Positions 7,251 through 15,187 are shown, numbered from the stretch's first letter. The stretch is 18,304 nt of DNA from an uncultured Planctomycetaceae bacterium (GCA_903958265.1 CAJBSQ010000748.1:1-18304), one strand, 5' to 3'. The notes: generated by a model not told the origin, from the letters alone. Made by a program: numbers and translations.

Positions 7251-9449
7251 CTACCGGATCGTGCCCGTGGCTTCGGCGCGGCTGGCCATCTCGGCGTAGT
7301 TCTTCGACTGCTGGTCGTCTCCCTGCTCGGCGTACATCGTCGCCAGGTTGCCATAGGCCACGGCCAGGGCCCGTTCCTCCAGTTGGCTCTTGTCGACGGC
7401 GGCCACCATCAGGTCTACGCCGCGCCGGCTGAGGGTCACGGCATCCTCCCGACGGGCGACCTGCCAGTAAGAGATGGCCATGCTGACGTACGATTCGCCG
7501 AGGCGGCCGAGGTCGCCGTCTCGCTCGAACCGGTCGTTGGCGTCCCAGAGCGGGATCGCGCGGTCGAACCAGGTGACGGCCGTCGCATGATCACCCCGCT
7601 GGAGGCTGTGCATGATGCCGATGCGGAACATCAGCTCGCCGAGGCCCTTCCGCTCGGCCGCGGTCAGCTCCCGGTGCTCGGCGCCCCGCTCGAGGTAGGC
7701 GGCGGTGAGGGTGGCGTTGTCGAGCATGTCGGTGGCATCGCCTCGCTTTTGGGCGGCGGTCAGCGCGTCGGCGAGTCCTTGGCCCACGTCCCAGTCGATC
7801 TGCCGACGGCGCCACGGATCGGCGATGCCGTCGCCCATCTGATCGCGGAGTTCGAGGAGCCGCTTCACCCACGGCAGCGGCTCGATCGCCTCGGTCGAGC
7901 CCGCCGAGGCCGCCAACGCCCCGCGGCAGAGCTGCAGTTCGAGCACCTGGCGTTCCAGGTCGTCCCCCTCGAACTCCTTGACCACGACGTCGGCCCGGCT
8001 GATCCACTTCGGGATCACGCGGCTCTTCTGCTGCCAGGTTCCCTTGGCGATCGCCAGGGCCGTGCCGAGGTGGGCGTCGAGGATCACTTCCCGGGCCGCG
8101 GCCTGCAGGGCGGGAGACCGCTTGGTGAGCAGCGGCGAGGCCCTGCGGATGGCCTCCGCAAACTGCTCGACGGCCTTCTGTTCGTCGGGTTTCTTCTGGG
8201 CGAGGTGAATGCGACCCGAGAGCCGGGCCGCCTGCGCGACCACCAGCGGTGACGTGTTGGGAAGCGTCGCCAGCCGATCGAGCACCACCCTGGCCTCCTG
8301 GGGGCGGTCAAGGGCCAGCAGCACGCCGGCATGCTTCAGCTTGGTCCAGACATCCTCCGAATCGAGGCGGCCCGCCGTCTCTGCGAGCCGCAGCGCCTGG
8401 GTCCACTTCCCCTGGTCGCTCGTCATGGCGAGCAGCAGGCGGTGGGCGCGGATGTGCTGGGGATCGATCTGGATGGCGTACTGCAGGTCGGCGACCGCGA
8501 AGGCTGAACACTTCTCGATCTCCTCCTCGGCCCGCAGCACGAACGAATCGGGATCGAGCGGCTCGATCAGGATCGCGGTCGCATTGGTGGTGCCCGGCTC
8601 GACGCTCAGGATCACGCCGCGTTCCGGGTAGACCTCACCGATCCTCGTGTCTTGTTCGTCACGGACGGCAACAGTCCGCAGGTCGGCGATCTCGAGCTGC
8701 CGCGCCAGATCAGCCACGACCACCGGTTCGGCGAGCTTGATGCTGATGGCCTCGACGACGTCGTCGGCGAGCGTCACCTCGACCCGCTCGAAGGGCTCGA
8801 TGGCCCAGGCGAGGCCCGACGTCCCATCCGGCCTGGTGAAGGCTTCGCCCACTCCCCAGTCTTTTTCGATCTCCTCGCGGGTCGTTCGTCCTGGCAAGGC
8901 ACCCCGAAAACTGGCTGGATCGATCGAGAGCGTGGGCATCTCGTCGGGCGTCACGGCCACCGGCGCGGTGACCGACGGCTGCGACTCGGCGATGGGTTGC
9001 TCGACCTCAGCCGGTGATGCGGTGTCGGCCGGCGGTGCCGGCTCGGTCGGCTTCGGCAGGGTGGCGACCCGTTCGGTGATCCAGCGGCGGAAACTGCTCG
9101 CGGGGGATGAACTGGCGGCCGGAGCCGGAGTTGCCGGCGCGGCCACCGGCATGACGGGGGGAGCGGCGCTGGGCGGCGTGGCACTCCAGTCGGCCACCGG
9201 ACGGGCGACGCCGCGGCGATCTGCCGGCTGCGGTTCGAGCGCCCCGATCGGTGCCGGTGTGCCGATTCCGCTTCCAGATTCTGCCGCGGGTCGAGCCTGA
9301 TCCTCACCGAGCGACTCGATCCAGCCCGGCAGCCGCATCAGGGTTCGCGGCGGGGCCGAGGGTTCCTCGTTGGCCCGGGCGGCCAGGTGTACGAAGGTGG
9401 CCGCGAGAATGAGAACCAGGTGCGAGGTCGAACTCCGCAGCGTGACCAC
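7251..9449 (-). CDS. Exported TPR-like repeat protein
   Basis: This is a 732-aa protein. The start is GTG 9447-9449: AAGGAG at 9458-9463 sits 8 bases upstream, and the protein then opens with a signal peptide (MVTLRSSTSHLVLILAATFV..., cleavage near ARA-NEE at about residue 26). An in-frame GTG 24 bases further upstream would contain the RBS itself and is rejected. About residues 30-190 are Pro/Ala/Ser-rich and probably disordered. A small alpha/beta region follows (about 195-300, ALPGRTTREEIEKDWG...). From about 310 to the end there is a helical region with TPR-like units, clearest at the C-terminus (YGNLATMYAEQGDDQQSKNY). Likely an envelope scaffold or protein-interaction factor. It is divergent from the heme gene. 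Confidence 0.8.
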   Translation of the reverse strand: MVTLRSSTSHLVLILAATFVHLAARANEEPSAPPRTLMRLPGWIESLGEDQARPAAESGSGIGTPAPIGALEPQPADRRGVARPVADWSATPPSAAPPVMPVAAPATPAPAASSSPASSFRRWITERVATLPKPTEPAPPADTASPAEVEQPIAESQPSVTAPVAVTPDEMPTLSIDPASFRGALPGRTTREEIEKDWGVGEAFTRPDGTSGLAWAIEPFERVEVTLADDVVEAISIKLAEPVVVADLARQLEIADLRTVAVRDEQDTRIGEVYPERGVILSVEPGTTNATAILIEPLDPDSFVLRAEEEIEKCSAFAVADLQYAIQIDPQHIRAHRLLLAMTSDQGKWTQALRLAETAGRLDSEDVWTKLKHAGVLLALDRPQEARVVLDRLATLPNTSPLVVAQAARLSGRIHLAQKKPDEQKAVEQFAEAIRRASPLLTKRSPALQAAAREVILDAHLGTALAIAKGTWQQKSRVIPKWISRADVVVKEFEGDDLERQVLELQLCRGALAASAGSTEAIEPLPWVKRLLELRDQMGDGIADPWRRRQIDWDVGQGLADALTAAQKRGDATDMLDNATLTAAYLERGAEHRELTAAERKGLGELMFRIGIMHSLQRGDHATAVTWFDRAIPLWDANDRFERDGDLGRLGESYVSMAISYWQVARREDAVTLSRRGVDLMVAAVDKSQLEERALAVAYGNLATMYAEQGDDQQSKNYAEMASRAEATGTIR

Positions 9450-9457
9450 GAGGGGGT

Positions 9458-9463
9458 CTCCTT
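9458..9463 (-). promoter_or_regulatory. Ribosome binding site deciding the TPR gene start
   Basis: The minus strand reads AAGGAG, then 8 bases, then GTG 9449. It is a strong match to the anti-Shine-Dalgarno complement and makes the upstream in-frame GTG at 9473 unlikely. Confidence 0.75.
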
Positions 9464-9516
9464 GAAACGGCACGAAAACGGCACGAGTGATGGGGAGTCG
9501 GGCGAGGGCCCGAAGC

Positions 9517-9537
9517 GGGGGGGACGATAGAGCCCCC
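9517..9537 (-). promoter_or_regulatory. CTAT element between G- and C-runs upstream of the TPR gene
   Basis: The minus strand reads GGGGCTCTATCGTCCCCCCC. The core TCTATCGTCCC (9521-9531) matches TCTATAGTCCC before the parvulin gene (16754-16764) at 10 of 11 bases. TATCGT could be a -10 hexamer, but I see no good -35 partner at normal distance. Confidence 0.3.
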
Positions 9538-9655
9538 TACCCCACGGGTCTAGAGCAGCCGAAGGCATGCCCCGGGATCACCTCAGGCGACGCAGAGTGC
9601 CCAGTGTGAGCCCTCCGCTCATTTTTCCGACTACGATGGAGGCTTCCCGCAGGAC

Positions 9656-11104
9656 GTGCATCGCCCCGTGAATCACCACCACCGCCCCCATGCCCTGGTC
9701 ATTGGCGCCGGCCTTGCCGGCCTCGCCGCCGCCGATTCGCTGGTGCGTCACGCTGGCATGGGCGAGCGGCAGGTCACCGTCGTTGATCCGTCCGGCCGTG
9801 TCGGTGGGGTGCTGGGCACCGTGCATCACGACGGGTGGCTCGTCGAGCGATCGGCCGATTGCTTCCTCGCGGCCCGACCCGAGGCGGTGGACCTCGTTGG
9901 TCGACTGGGGCTCGACCATGAACTGATGGGCGTGGAACCGCTGGCACGGCGGGCGCTGATCTGGCACGCCGGCCGCGGGATTCCAGCTCCGACCGGATTT
10001 CGCCTGATGGCGCCGGGCCGCATCACTGGCGTTCTCACGACGCCGCTGTTGTCGCCGGCCGGCCGCCTCCGCCTGCTCTGGGAGCGGTTCGTGCCGCCAT
10101 CCCGGCCGGCGGCGGCTGACGACGAGTCGCTCGAGCACTTCGCCGTGCGGCGGCTGGGCCGCGAGGCCTTCGAGCGGCTGGTGCAGCCGCTTGCGTCGGG
10201 CATCTGGACGGCTGATCCGGCCCAGCTGAGCATGGCCGCCGCCTGCCCCGATTTCCTGGCGATGGAGCGGGAGGCTGGCAGCCTCTGGGCAGGTGAACGA
10301 GGCCGGCTGCGGAGCCAGGCTGGTGCATCCACTGCCGCGGGTGCCCGCTACGGACAGTTCGCCACGCTCGCCTCGGGAATGGAGACCCTGCCCCGCCGAC
10401 TGGCAGACGAACTGCGGCAGTGTGGCGTGCGGTTCGTGACCGGAACGGCGACATCGTTGGCCACGTCAGCCGATGGTCGCTGGCGGCTGATGGGCGAGGG
10501 GATCGACGAGGCGACTGCATTGGCCGATGAGGTCGTGATCGCGACGCCCGCGGCCGCGGCCGCCCGGCTGATCGCGAGCGTCGATGCAGGCCTCTCCGCC
10601 GAACTCGCCGGCATCGACTACGCCGGCTCCTGCATCGTGTCGCTCGGCTTCGCTCGCGACCGCGTGGCCCATCCGCTCGACGCGGCCGGCATGGTGATCC
10701 CACGACGCACCGGCCGGGGGATCCTGGCGGTGAGCTTTTCCAGTTCCAAGTTCCCGGGTCGGGCTCCGCCCGGCTGCGTGCTGCTGCGGGTCTTCCTCGG
10801 CGGCGCGCTCGATCCCGGTGTGCTACATCTGTCGGACGACGCCATCGTGGCCCGCGCTCGCTTCGAGGTCGAGCATCTGCTCGGTGCGCGGGGCGATCCA
10901 AAACTCACCCGCGTCGAACGCTGGGACCACGCGATGCCCCAGTATCACGTCGGTCATGTGGCGCGGGTTGCCCGCATCGACGCCGCGGTCGCCCGTCATC
11001 CGGGCCTTGCCCTGGCGGGTGCCGCCTACACCGGCGTCGGCATCCCGCAGGTCATCGCCTCCGGCCAGCGTGCCGCGACACGATGCCTCCAGCGCACCTG
11101 CTGA
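9656..11104 (+). CDS. hemG: Protoporphyrinogen oxidase, FAD-dependent
   Basis: This is a 482-aa flavoprotein oxidising protoporphyrinogen IX to protoporphyrin IX late in heme synthesis (the HemY/PPOX type, often labelled hemG in annotation, not the short flavodoxin type). The N-terminal Rossmann motif ALVIGAGLAGLAAADSL (13-29) is followed by VDPSGRVGGVLGT and ERSADCFL, typical of the amine-oxidase superfamily. Mid-protein features are LGREAFERLVQPLASGIW and a MAAACPDF segment; the C-terminal FAD motif is LALAGAAYTGVGIPQVIASG. Size matches the family. The start is uncertain between GTG 9656 and GTG 9668: GGAGG at 9638-9642 lies 13 bases before the first, AGGA at 9651 13 bases before the second. 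No other heme genes are nearby. Confidence 0.9.
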   Translation: MHRPVNHHHRPHALVIGAGLAGLAAADSLVRHAGMGERQVTVVDPSGRVGGVLGTVHHDGWLVERSADCFLAARPEAVDLVGRLGLDHELMGVEPLARRALIWHAGRGIPAPTGFRLMAPGRITGVLTTPLLSPAGRLRLLWERFVPPSRPAAADDESLEHFAVRRLGREAFERLVQPLASGIWTADPAQLSMAAACPDFLAMEREAGSLWAGERGRLRSQAGASTAAGARYGQFATLASGMETLPRRLADELRQCGVRFVTGTATSLATSADGRWRLMGEGIDEATALADEVVIATPAAAAARLIASVDAGLSAELAGIDYAGSCIVSLGFARDRVAHPLDAAGMVIPRRTGRGILAVSFSSSKFPGRAPPGCVLLRVFLGGALDPGVLHLSDDAIVARARFEVEHLLGARGDPKLTRVERWDHAMPQYHVGHVARVARIDAAVARHPGLALAGAAYTGVGIPQVIASGQRAATRCLQRTC

Positions 11105-11132
11105 CCACGCGGGCAAAAGCTCCGCGGTGCCG

Positions 11133-11372
11133 TTATTTCTTCTTGCCGCCCGCGGCCGGCTTGGCTGCGGCACCCTCGGCGCCCTCTTCCTTCTTCACTT
11201 TCTTCTTCTTCATCGCCAGTTTCAGCACCCGCACCTTGGGCAGGCCCAGCGGGCTGCGGCCTTCCTGCCAGCGCTCCTGCTCCTTGAGCTTGGTGATCCG
11301 TTCGGCCCGACTGAGCACGCCGCGGGCGCCCGAAGAACCCTTCCGCACCCGCAGGCTCTTGTCCATCGTCAT
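11133..11372 (-). CDS. PVC-type small basic protein
   Basis: This is a 79-aa, strongly basic protein starting at ATG 11372 (AAGGACC upstream); a second ATG two codons on is also possible. The core MDKSLRVRKG followed by SRAERITKLKEQERW and LPKVRV matches my memory of the small basic protein family of Planctomycetes, Verrucomicrobia and Chlamydiae (TIGR04137-like). It ends in a Lys/Ala/Gly tail containing KKKKVKKEEG and finishing GGKKK. Size and charge suggest nucleic-acid or ribosome association, but this is inference. It is the last gene of the minus-strand run behind the kinase, separated by 145 bases, so it may have its own promoter. It converges with the heme gene 28 bases away. Confidence 0.85.
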   Translation of the reverse strand: MTMDKSLRVRKGSSGARGVLSRAERITKLKEQERWQEGRSPLGLPKVRVLKLAMKKKKVKKEEGAEGAAAKPAAGGKKK

Positions 11373-11425
11373 GGGAAATGGTCCTTCGTGTCTTGAATAC
11401 GATGACGGCTGGGATGTCTGCCGGT

Positions 11426-11437
11426 GAGGCCGGCCTC
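11426..11437. repeat. 12-bp perfect palindrome upstream of the small basic protein gene
   Basis: GAGGCCGGCCTC is a perfect palindrome in the 145-base gap between the kinase stop and the small basic protein start. It may be an operator or a weak hairpin for the kinase transcript; in DNA this GC-rich it could also be chance. Confidence 0.35.
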
Positions 11438-11517
11438 CCGTCACCAGGCACGAAACTACGGAGAAAACGCCATCGCTTCAAGGGCTGCGGCCGGCTTGGC
11501 CCGTGCCGCGGGAATTT

Positions 11518-12378
11518 TCAGCCCTTCGCGTCCGAGAGCAGAGCGAGAAACCGGTCCATCGACGGGGGCCTGCGATCGGGGTCGGCCGCCAGGCAGGCCA
11601 TGATCGCGGAGGCCGCTGGGGCGGGAATCTCCGGCCACACCTCGCGGATATCGGTGGGGGGTGTGTCGTGGGCGAGCGCCGCCTTGCCGGTCGAACCCTT
11701 GGGCCATGGCGATCGCCCGGCGCAGATCTCGTAGGCGGTGATGCCAAAGGAAAAGATGTCGAGTCGCTTGTCGGCCTGCCGCCGCCGCACCACCTCGGGC
11801 GCCATGTAGTTGGGCGTGCCGACCCGATTTCCGGGTTGCAGGAAGGCCGGCTTGTCGGGCACGGTGAGGCCGAAGTCGATGAGCACGAGCCGCTGATCGG
11901 CCCCGAGGATGAAGTTTCGGGGGCAGATGTCGCGGTGCACGAAGCCCGCATCGTGCACGGTCTTGATCGCCTTGGCCGCCTGCGTGACGAGGTCGATTTT
12001 CTGGGCCGGCGTGAACGGCTTCTTGGCCGTGATCAGGGTGTGCAGGAGCGATCCCTCCACGAACTCCTGCACGATGTAGGGGTCGCCGGTCGTTGCCGTC
12101 CCCCATTCCAGCGTGCGGGCGATGTTGGGTCCGGTGATCTGCTGACCGATCTCCCCCTCGGTGGGCTTGCCGAGCGACTTATAGCGGCCCTCGACGGGGG
12201 CCGCCTTGGCGGCGTCGACGACCTTCAGTCCCTGGATCTGTCCGGTCTTGAGATCGCGAACCTTGTAGAAGGTCGACATGGTGCCGGAGGTGCTCTCCCG
12301 CATCCGCTCGAACCGCTTCCAGAGATCGACTCTCCCTGAGCCGCCGAGCAGCGCGGAAAAGAAATCACCCAGACCCAT
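11518..12378 (-). CDS. Hanks-type Ser/Thr protein kinase, short cytosolic form
   Basis: This is a 286-aa protein, essentially one kinase domain with no membrane segment or sensor domain. The ATP-binding lysine is K52 in IQGLKVVDA, the catalytic loop is HRDICPRNF (H148, D150, N155), DFG is at 168-170 (LIDFGLTV), and the activation segment ends with GTPNYMAPE (187-195). The regulatory lobe contains LDIFSFGITAYEI and RSPWP. All catalytic residues are present, so it is probably active. The glycine-rich loop is degenerate: the segment STSGTMSTFYKVRD carries one Gly instead of GxGxxG. AAGGG precedes ATG 12376-12378. It follows the coiled-coil gene by 20 bases and is likely co-transcribed. Substrate is unknown. 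Confidence 0.92.
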   Translation of the reverse strand: MGLGDFFSALLGGSGRVDLWKRFERMRESTSGTMSTFYKVRDLKTGQIQGLKVVDAAKAAPVEGRYKSLGKPTEGEIGQQITGPNIARTLEWGTATTGDPYIVQEFVEGSLLHTLITAKKPFTPAQKIDLVTQAAKAIKTVHDAGFVHRDICPRNFILGADQRLVLIDFGLTVPDKPAFLQPGNRVGTPNYMAPEVVRRRQADKRLDIFSFGITAYEICAGRSPWPKGSTGKAALAHDTPPTDIREVWPEIPAPAASAIMACLAADPDRRPPSMDRFLALLSDAKG

Positions 12379-12398
12379 GCCGATCCCTTCCGCCGCGA

Positions 12399-12569
12399 TC
12401 AGTGCTGTTTCAACGTGGTGAGCTCGGCATGGGCGGCCGCGAGTTCTTTCTCGAGACGCGGCACCTCGGCTGGGTCATCGGGCTGCTTCTTCGCCCCCGC
12501 CAGCAGTTGCTGGAGCTTGGCGATCTTCTGCTGCAGCACTTCCATCCGCTTCTTGTCTTTCTTGTCCAT
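12399..12569 (-). CDS. Small coiled-coil protein, 56 aa
   Basis: ATG 12567-12569 has GGGAG about 10 bases upstream, and the frame ends at TGA 12399-12401. The protein begins [20 protein letters not shown], continues with [13 protein letters not shown] and ends with EVPRLEKELAAAHAELTTLK-QH. Leu/Ile fall at heptad spacing in two helices split by the QPDDP turn, so it looks like a helical hairpin or coiled coil. It shares 95 bases, in a different frame, with the end of the upstream membrane protein gene and lies 20 bases before the kinase. Translational coupling is plausible. I do not recognise a named family; a kinase partner or adaptor role is a guess from position only. Confidence 0.75.
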   Translation of the reverse strand: MDKKDKKRMEVLQQKIAKLQQLLAGAKKQPDDPAEVPRLEKELAAAHAELTTLKQH

Positions 12570-13128
12570 CGGCTTTTTCTCCCTCGTCTCGCCGCGGTTT
12601 GCGGCTCGACATCGCGTCGATCTTCACCCCGCCGTCGCCCGCGGCGATCATGTTGGGGCCGGTGTGGAGTTGCCGCATCCAGCCCGAGAGCAGCACCACC
12701 CCGAGCGTCAGGCCGATCGTCACCGAGAGCCACTTCGCCCGGTCGTTCCGCACCCACTGCGTGCCCGCGCCCCGGCCTACCAGGGCGCTGGCGAGATAAA
12801 ATGCCACCAGTGCCATCAGGAACTTGGCACCGAACAGGGCGTGGTAGTTCGTTTCCCGCATCCACTGGCCGTCGGCCCATTCCTCCCCCTTCACGCGGGC
12901 GTTGAAGAGCAGGAAGTTGGCGAGACCGCTGGCCAGCAGCAGGGTGATCGCGCCGATCACCCACGGCAGCCAGTGCCGGCGAATCCGCTCGTGCACGCGG
13001 TCTCGCGTGGACGCATCGAGTTCGGAGAGTGCCGGGAGGAGCGCGAAACGGGCGAACACCAGCCCCCCCATCGCGACGATGGCGGCGAGCACGTGGGCCC
13101 AGCGGAGCAGGAGCAGGGTCGGATCCAT
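12475..13128 (-). CDS. Four-helix integral membrane protein
   Basis: This is a 217-aa protein. ATG 13126-13128 is preceded by GAGG at short distance; an in-frame ATG ten codons upstream lacks an RBS and is rejected. Four hydrophobic segments lie at about residues 5-24, 54-75, 98-118 and 133-151, with RWAH near the start and [11 protein letters not shown] before the third helix. The histidine-containing helices recall CopD-like or small heme-membrane proteins, but I cannot name a family. After [12 protein letters not shown] the last 45 or so residues are charged and low-complexity ([17 protein letters not shown]), largely because this stretch overlaps the 56-aa coiled-coil gene in another frame. 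The true C-terminus could therefore be unusual or recently extended. Confidence 0.75.
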   Translation of the reverse strand: MDPTLLLLRWAHVLAAIVAMGGLVFARFALLPALSELDASTRDRVHERIRRHWLPWVIGAITLLLASGLANFLLFNARVKGEEWADGQWMRETNYHALFGAKFLMALVAFYLASALVGRGAGTQWVRNDRAKWLSVTIGLTLGVVLLSGWMRQLHTGPNMIAAGDGGVKIDAMSSRKPRRDEGEKADGQERQEADGSAAAEDRQAPATAGGGEEAAR

Positions 13129-13190
13129 GCGATTCCTCGGGAGGTGAACGGGTTCCACAAGCGTACCCGATCAGAGGAGGCCTCCCAAGC

Positions 13191-13227
13191 GGGCGTGGGC
13201 CGGACAATTTGTGGCCGGGCCACGCCC
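13191..13227. repeat. Long dyad in the divergent membrane-protein/tadA region
   Basis: GGGCGTGGGCCGG (13191-13203) and CCGGGCCACGCCC (13215-13227) are inverted repeats of 13 bases with one mismatch. The loop carries a second small palindrome, ACAATTTGT. The element covers the -35 and much of the spacer of the proposed tadA promoter, as an operator would. Confidence 0.5.
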
Positions 13228-13237
13228 CCGCTATAGA
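13209..13237 (+). promoter_or_regulatory. Likely tadA promoter
   Basis: TTGTGG (13209-13214) and TATAGA (13232-13237) are spaced 17 bases apart. The -10 lies only 10 bases before ATG 13248, so the transcript would start about 4 bases before, or at, the initiation codon, giving a near-leaderless mRNA. Confidence 0.4.
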
Positions 13238-13247
13238 GTGCGGAGGT

Positions 13248-13790
13248 ATGGATGACGCAGACGACCTCGACGACCTCGATGACCTCGATGACCTCGATGA
13301 CCTCCCGGGCGCGGGCTTGCTGCTCCCGGGCGGCCGGCCCCACGACCGGTGGATGCGGCTGGCGCTGGAGGAGGCTCGTGCGGCCGCCGCGGAAGATGAG
13401 GTGCCGGTGGGGGCGATCGTGGTCGCCGGCGGGCGGGTCGTCGGCAGTGGACACAACCAGCGGGAGCAGCTCAACGACCCCACGGCCCATGCCGAGATGA
13501 TCGCCCTGACCCAGGCGGCGGCCACGCTCGGCTCGTGGCGGCTGGAAGGCTGCACGCTCTACGTCACGCTCGAGCCCTGCCCGATGTGCGCCGGAGCGAT
13601 CCTCCAGGCCAGGGTGCCGACCGTGGTCTGGGGAGCGGCCGACCCCAAAGCCGGCGCGGTCGCCTCGCTCTACACGCTGTTTGACGACCCGCGGCTCAAC
13701 CACCGCGTCGAGCACGTCGGTCATGTGCTCGCCGACGAATGCGGCCGAATCCTCAGCGAGATTTTCCGTGGCAAACGCTCGGGAAAGTGA
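13248..13790 (+). CDS. tadA: tRNA-specific adenosine deaminase TadA
   Basis: This is a 180-aa zinc deaminase converting A34 to inosine in tRNA-Arg(ACG), needed to read CGN codons. The zinc site is complete: PTAHAEM (H81, catalytic E83) and EPCPMCAGA (C111, C114). Family landmarks [22 protein letters not shown] and [10 protein letters not shown] are all present. The first 20 or so residues are an unusual acidic run of Asp-Asp-Leu repeats, absent from TadA proteins I know, followed by a Gly-rich linker. GGAGG lies only 1 base before ATG 13248, too close for normal use, so initiation may be near-leaderless. The other frame opened by ATG 13252 has no family features. A start inside the conserved DRWMRL region would trim the fold. 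Confidence 0.93.
   Translation: MDDADDLDDLDDLDDLDDLPGAGLLLPGGRPHDRWMRLALEEARAAAAEDEVPVGAIVVAGGRVVGSGHNQREQLNDPTAHAEMIALTQAAATLGSWRLEGCTLYVTLEPCPMCAGAILQARVPTVVWGAADPKAGAVASLYTLFDDPRLNHRVEHVGHVLADECGRILSEIFRGKRSGK
13260..13304 (+). repeat. Five tandem 9-bp units encoding Asp-Asp-Leu
   Basis: Units are GAYGACCTC: two with GAC and three identical units with GAT in the first codon. They encode (DDL)x5 near the TadA N-terminus. The 9-bp period keeps the frame if the copy number changes. Confidence 0.9.
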
Positions 13791-13831
13791 CCGGCCGTGT
13801 GCCGAGCCTATCCCGCGGCTCCACCCGCTCC

Positions 13832-15187
13832 TCAGCCGCGCTTGTCGATGGGCTGGAACTCGCGGAGCGTTTCCCCGGAGTAGACCTGCCGCGGTCGGCA
13901 GATCTTCTTGGTGGGCGAGTGGTGCATCTCGATCCAGTGGGCGATCCAGCCCGGCAGGCGGCCCATCGCAAACAGCACCGTGAACATCTGCACCGGGATC
14001 CCCATCGCCCGGTAGATCACGCCCGAGTAGAAGTCGACGTTCGGGTAGAGCTTCCGCTCGATGAAATAGTCGTCGGCGAGGGCCGCTTCCTCGAGTTGCT
14101 GGGCGATATCAAACAGCGGGTCGTGACGCGAGATCTTCGCCAGCAGTTTGTCGCTGGTCGCCTTGATCAGCTTCGCCCGGGGGTCGTAGTTCTTGTAGAC
14201 CCGATGCCCGAAGCCCATCAGGCGGAAGCCGGAATCCTTCTTCTTCGCCAGTTCGACGTACTTCTTCACGTTGCCGCCGTCGGCCACGATCTTCTCAAGC
14301 ATTTCCACGCAGGCCTGATTGGCGCCGCCGTGGAGTGGTCCCCAGAGGGCCGAGATGCCGGCGGAGATGCTCGCGAACAGATTCGCATCGCTCGAGCCGA
14401 CCATCCGCACCGTCGACGTGGAGCAGTTCTGCTCATGGTCGGCGTGCACGATCAGGAGCATGTCGAGGGCATCGGCGAAATCGGGGTCGATGTGGTATTC
14501 CTCGCACGGCACCGCAAACATCATATGAAGGAAGTTTTCGCAGTAGTTGAGGTCGTTGCGGGGATACATCAGCGGCTGCCCGCACGACTTCTTGTGGCTG
14601 TAGGCGGCGATCGTGGGGAGCTTGGCGAGCAGCCGGTGCAGGCTCACCTCGACCTGCCGCGGATCGCGGACATCGAGGGAGTCTTGGTAGAAGGTCGAGA
14701 GCGCCCCGACCACGCTGCCCGCAATCGCCATCGGATGGGCATCGCGGGGGAAGCCCCCGTAGAAGCTCCGCATGTCCTCGTGGAGCATCGTGTGGTGTGA
14801 GAGCGACGAGCGGAAGGTGTCGAGTTCGGCGACCGTCGGCAGGTTGCCAAACATCAGCAGGTAGGCGACCTCCACGAAATCGCACTTCTCGGCCAGCACT
14901 TCGATCGGATAGCCGCGGTAGCGAAGGATGCCCTTGTCGCCATCGAGAAACGTGATAGCGCTGGTCGTCGAGCCGGTGTTGACGTAGCCCTCGTCGAGGG
15001 TGATCAGGCCCGTCTGAGCGCGAAGCTTGGCGATATCGATCGCCCGCTCGCCTTCCGTGCCGACGACCATGGGCAGCTCGCAGGAGCTACCGTTGAACTC
15101 GAGTTTCGCGGTTCCGTCGGCCTTCGTGCCGGGCCACGGCGGCTGGGGGCCTGTGGCGGCTGGAGCGGTCCGGGCGGTCGCGGTCAT
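13832..15187 (-). CDS. gltA: Citrate synthase, type II
   Basis: This is a 451-aa enzyme condensing oxaloacetate and acetyl-CoA to citrate, the entry step of the TCA cycle. The catalytic triad is present: H286 in WGPLHGGANQ, H328 in MGFGHRVYKNYDPRA and D385 in YPNVDFYSG. Also seen are LIVHADHEQNCSTSTVR (substrate-site H251) and the type II N-terminal beta domain (about 28-60) leading into DEGYVNTGSTTSAITFLDGD. The length fits hexameric, potentially NADH-sensitive Gram-negative-type enzymes; the first 25 or so residues (Ala/Pro-rich) are extra. ATG 15185-15187 has GGAG about 9 bases upstream. It converges with tadA, with a 41-base gap. Confidence 0.97.
   Translation of the reverse strand: MTATARTAPAATGPQPPWPGTKADGTAKLEFNGSSCELPMVVGTEGERAIDIAKLRAQTGLITLDEGYVNTGSTTSAITFLDGDKGILRYRGYPIEVLAEKCDFVEVAYLLMFGNLPTVAELDTFRSSLSHHTMLHEDMRSFYGGFPRDAHPMAIAGSVVGALSTFYQDSLDVRDPRQVEVSLHRLLAKLPTIAAYSHKKSCGQPLMYPRNDLNYCENFLHMMFAVPCEEYHIDPDFADALDMLLIVHADHEQNCSTSTVRMVGSSDANLFASISAGISALWGPLHGGANQACVEMLEKIVADGGNVKKYVELAKKKDSGFRLMGFGHRVYKNYDPRAKLIKATSDKLLAKISRHDPLFDIAQQLEEAALADDYFIERKLYPNVDFYSGVIYRAMGIPVQMFTVLFAMGRLPGWIAHWIEMHHSPTKKICRPRQVYSGETLREFQPIDKRG

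Noticed and set aside
12410..13555. 381-codon minus-strand frame across the tadA start and membrane protein
   Set aside because: It crosses a divergent promoter region and overlaps two well-supported genes; it has Ser/Arg/Pro-rich composition and no motifs.
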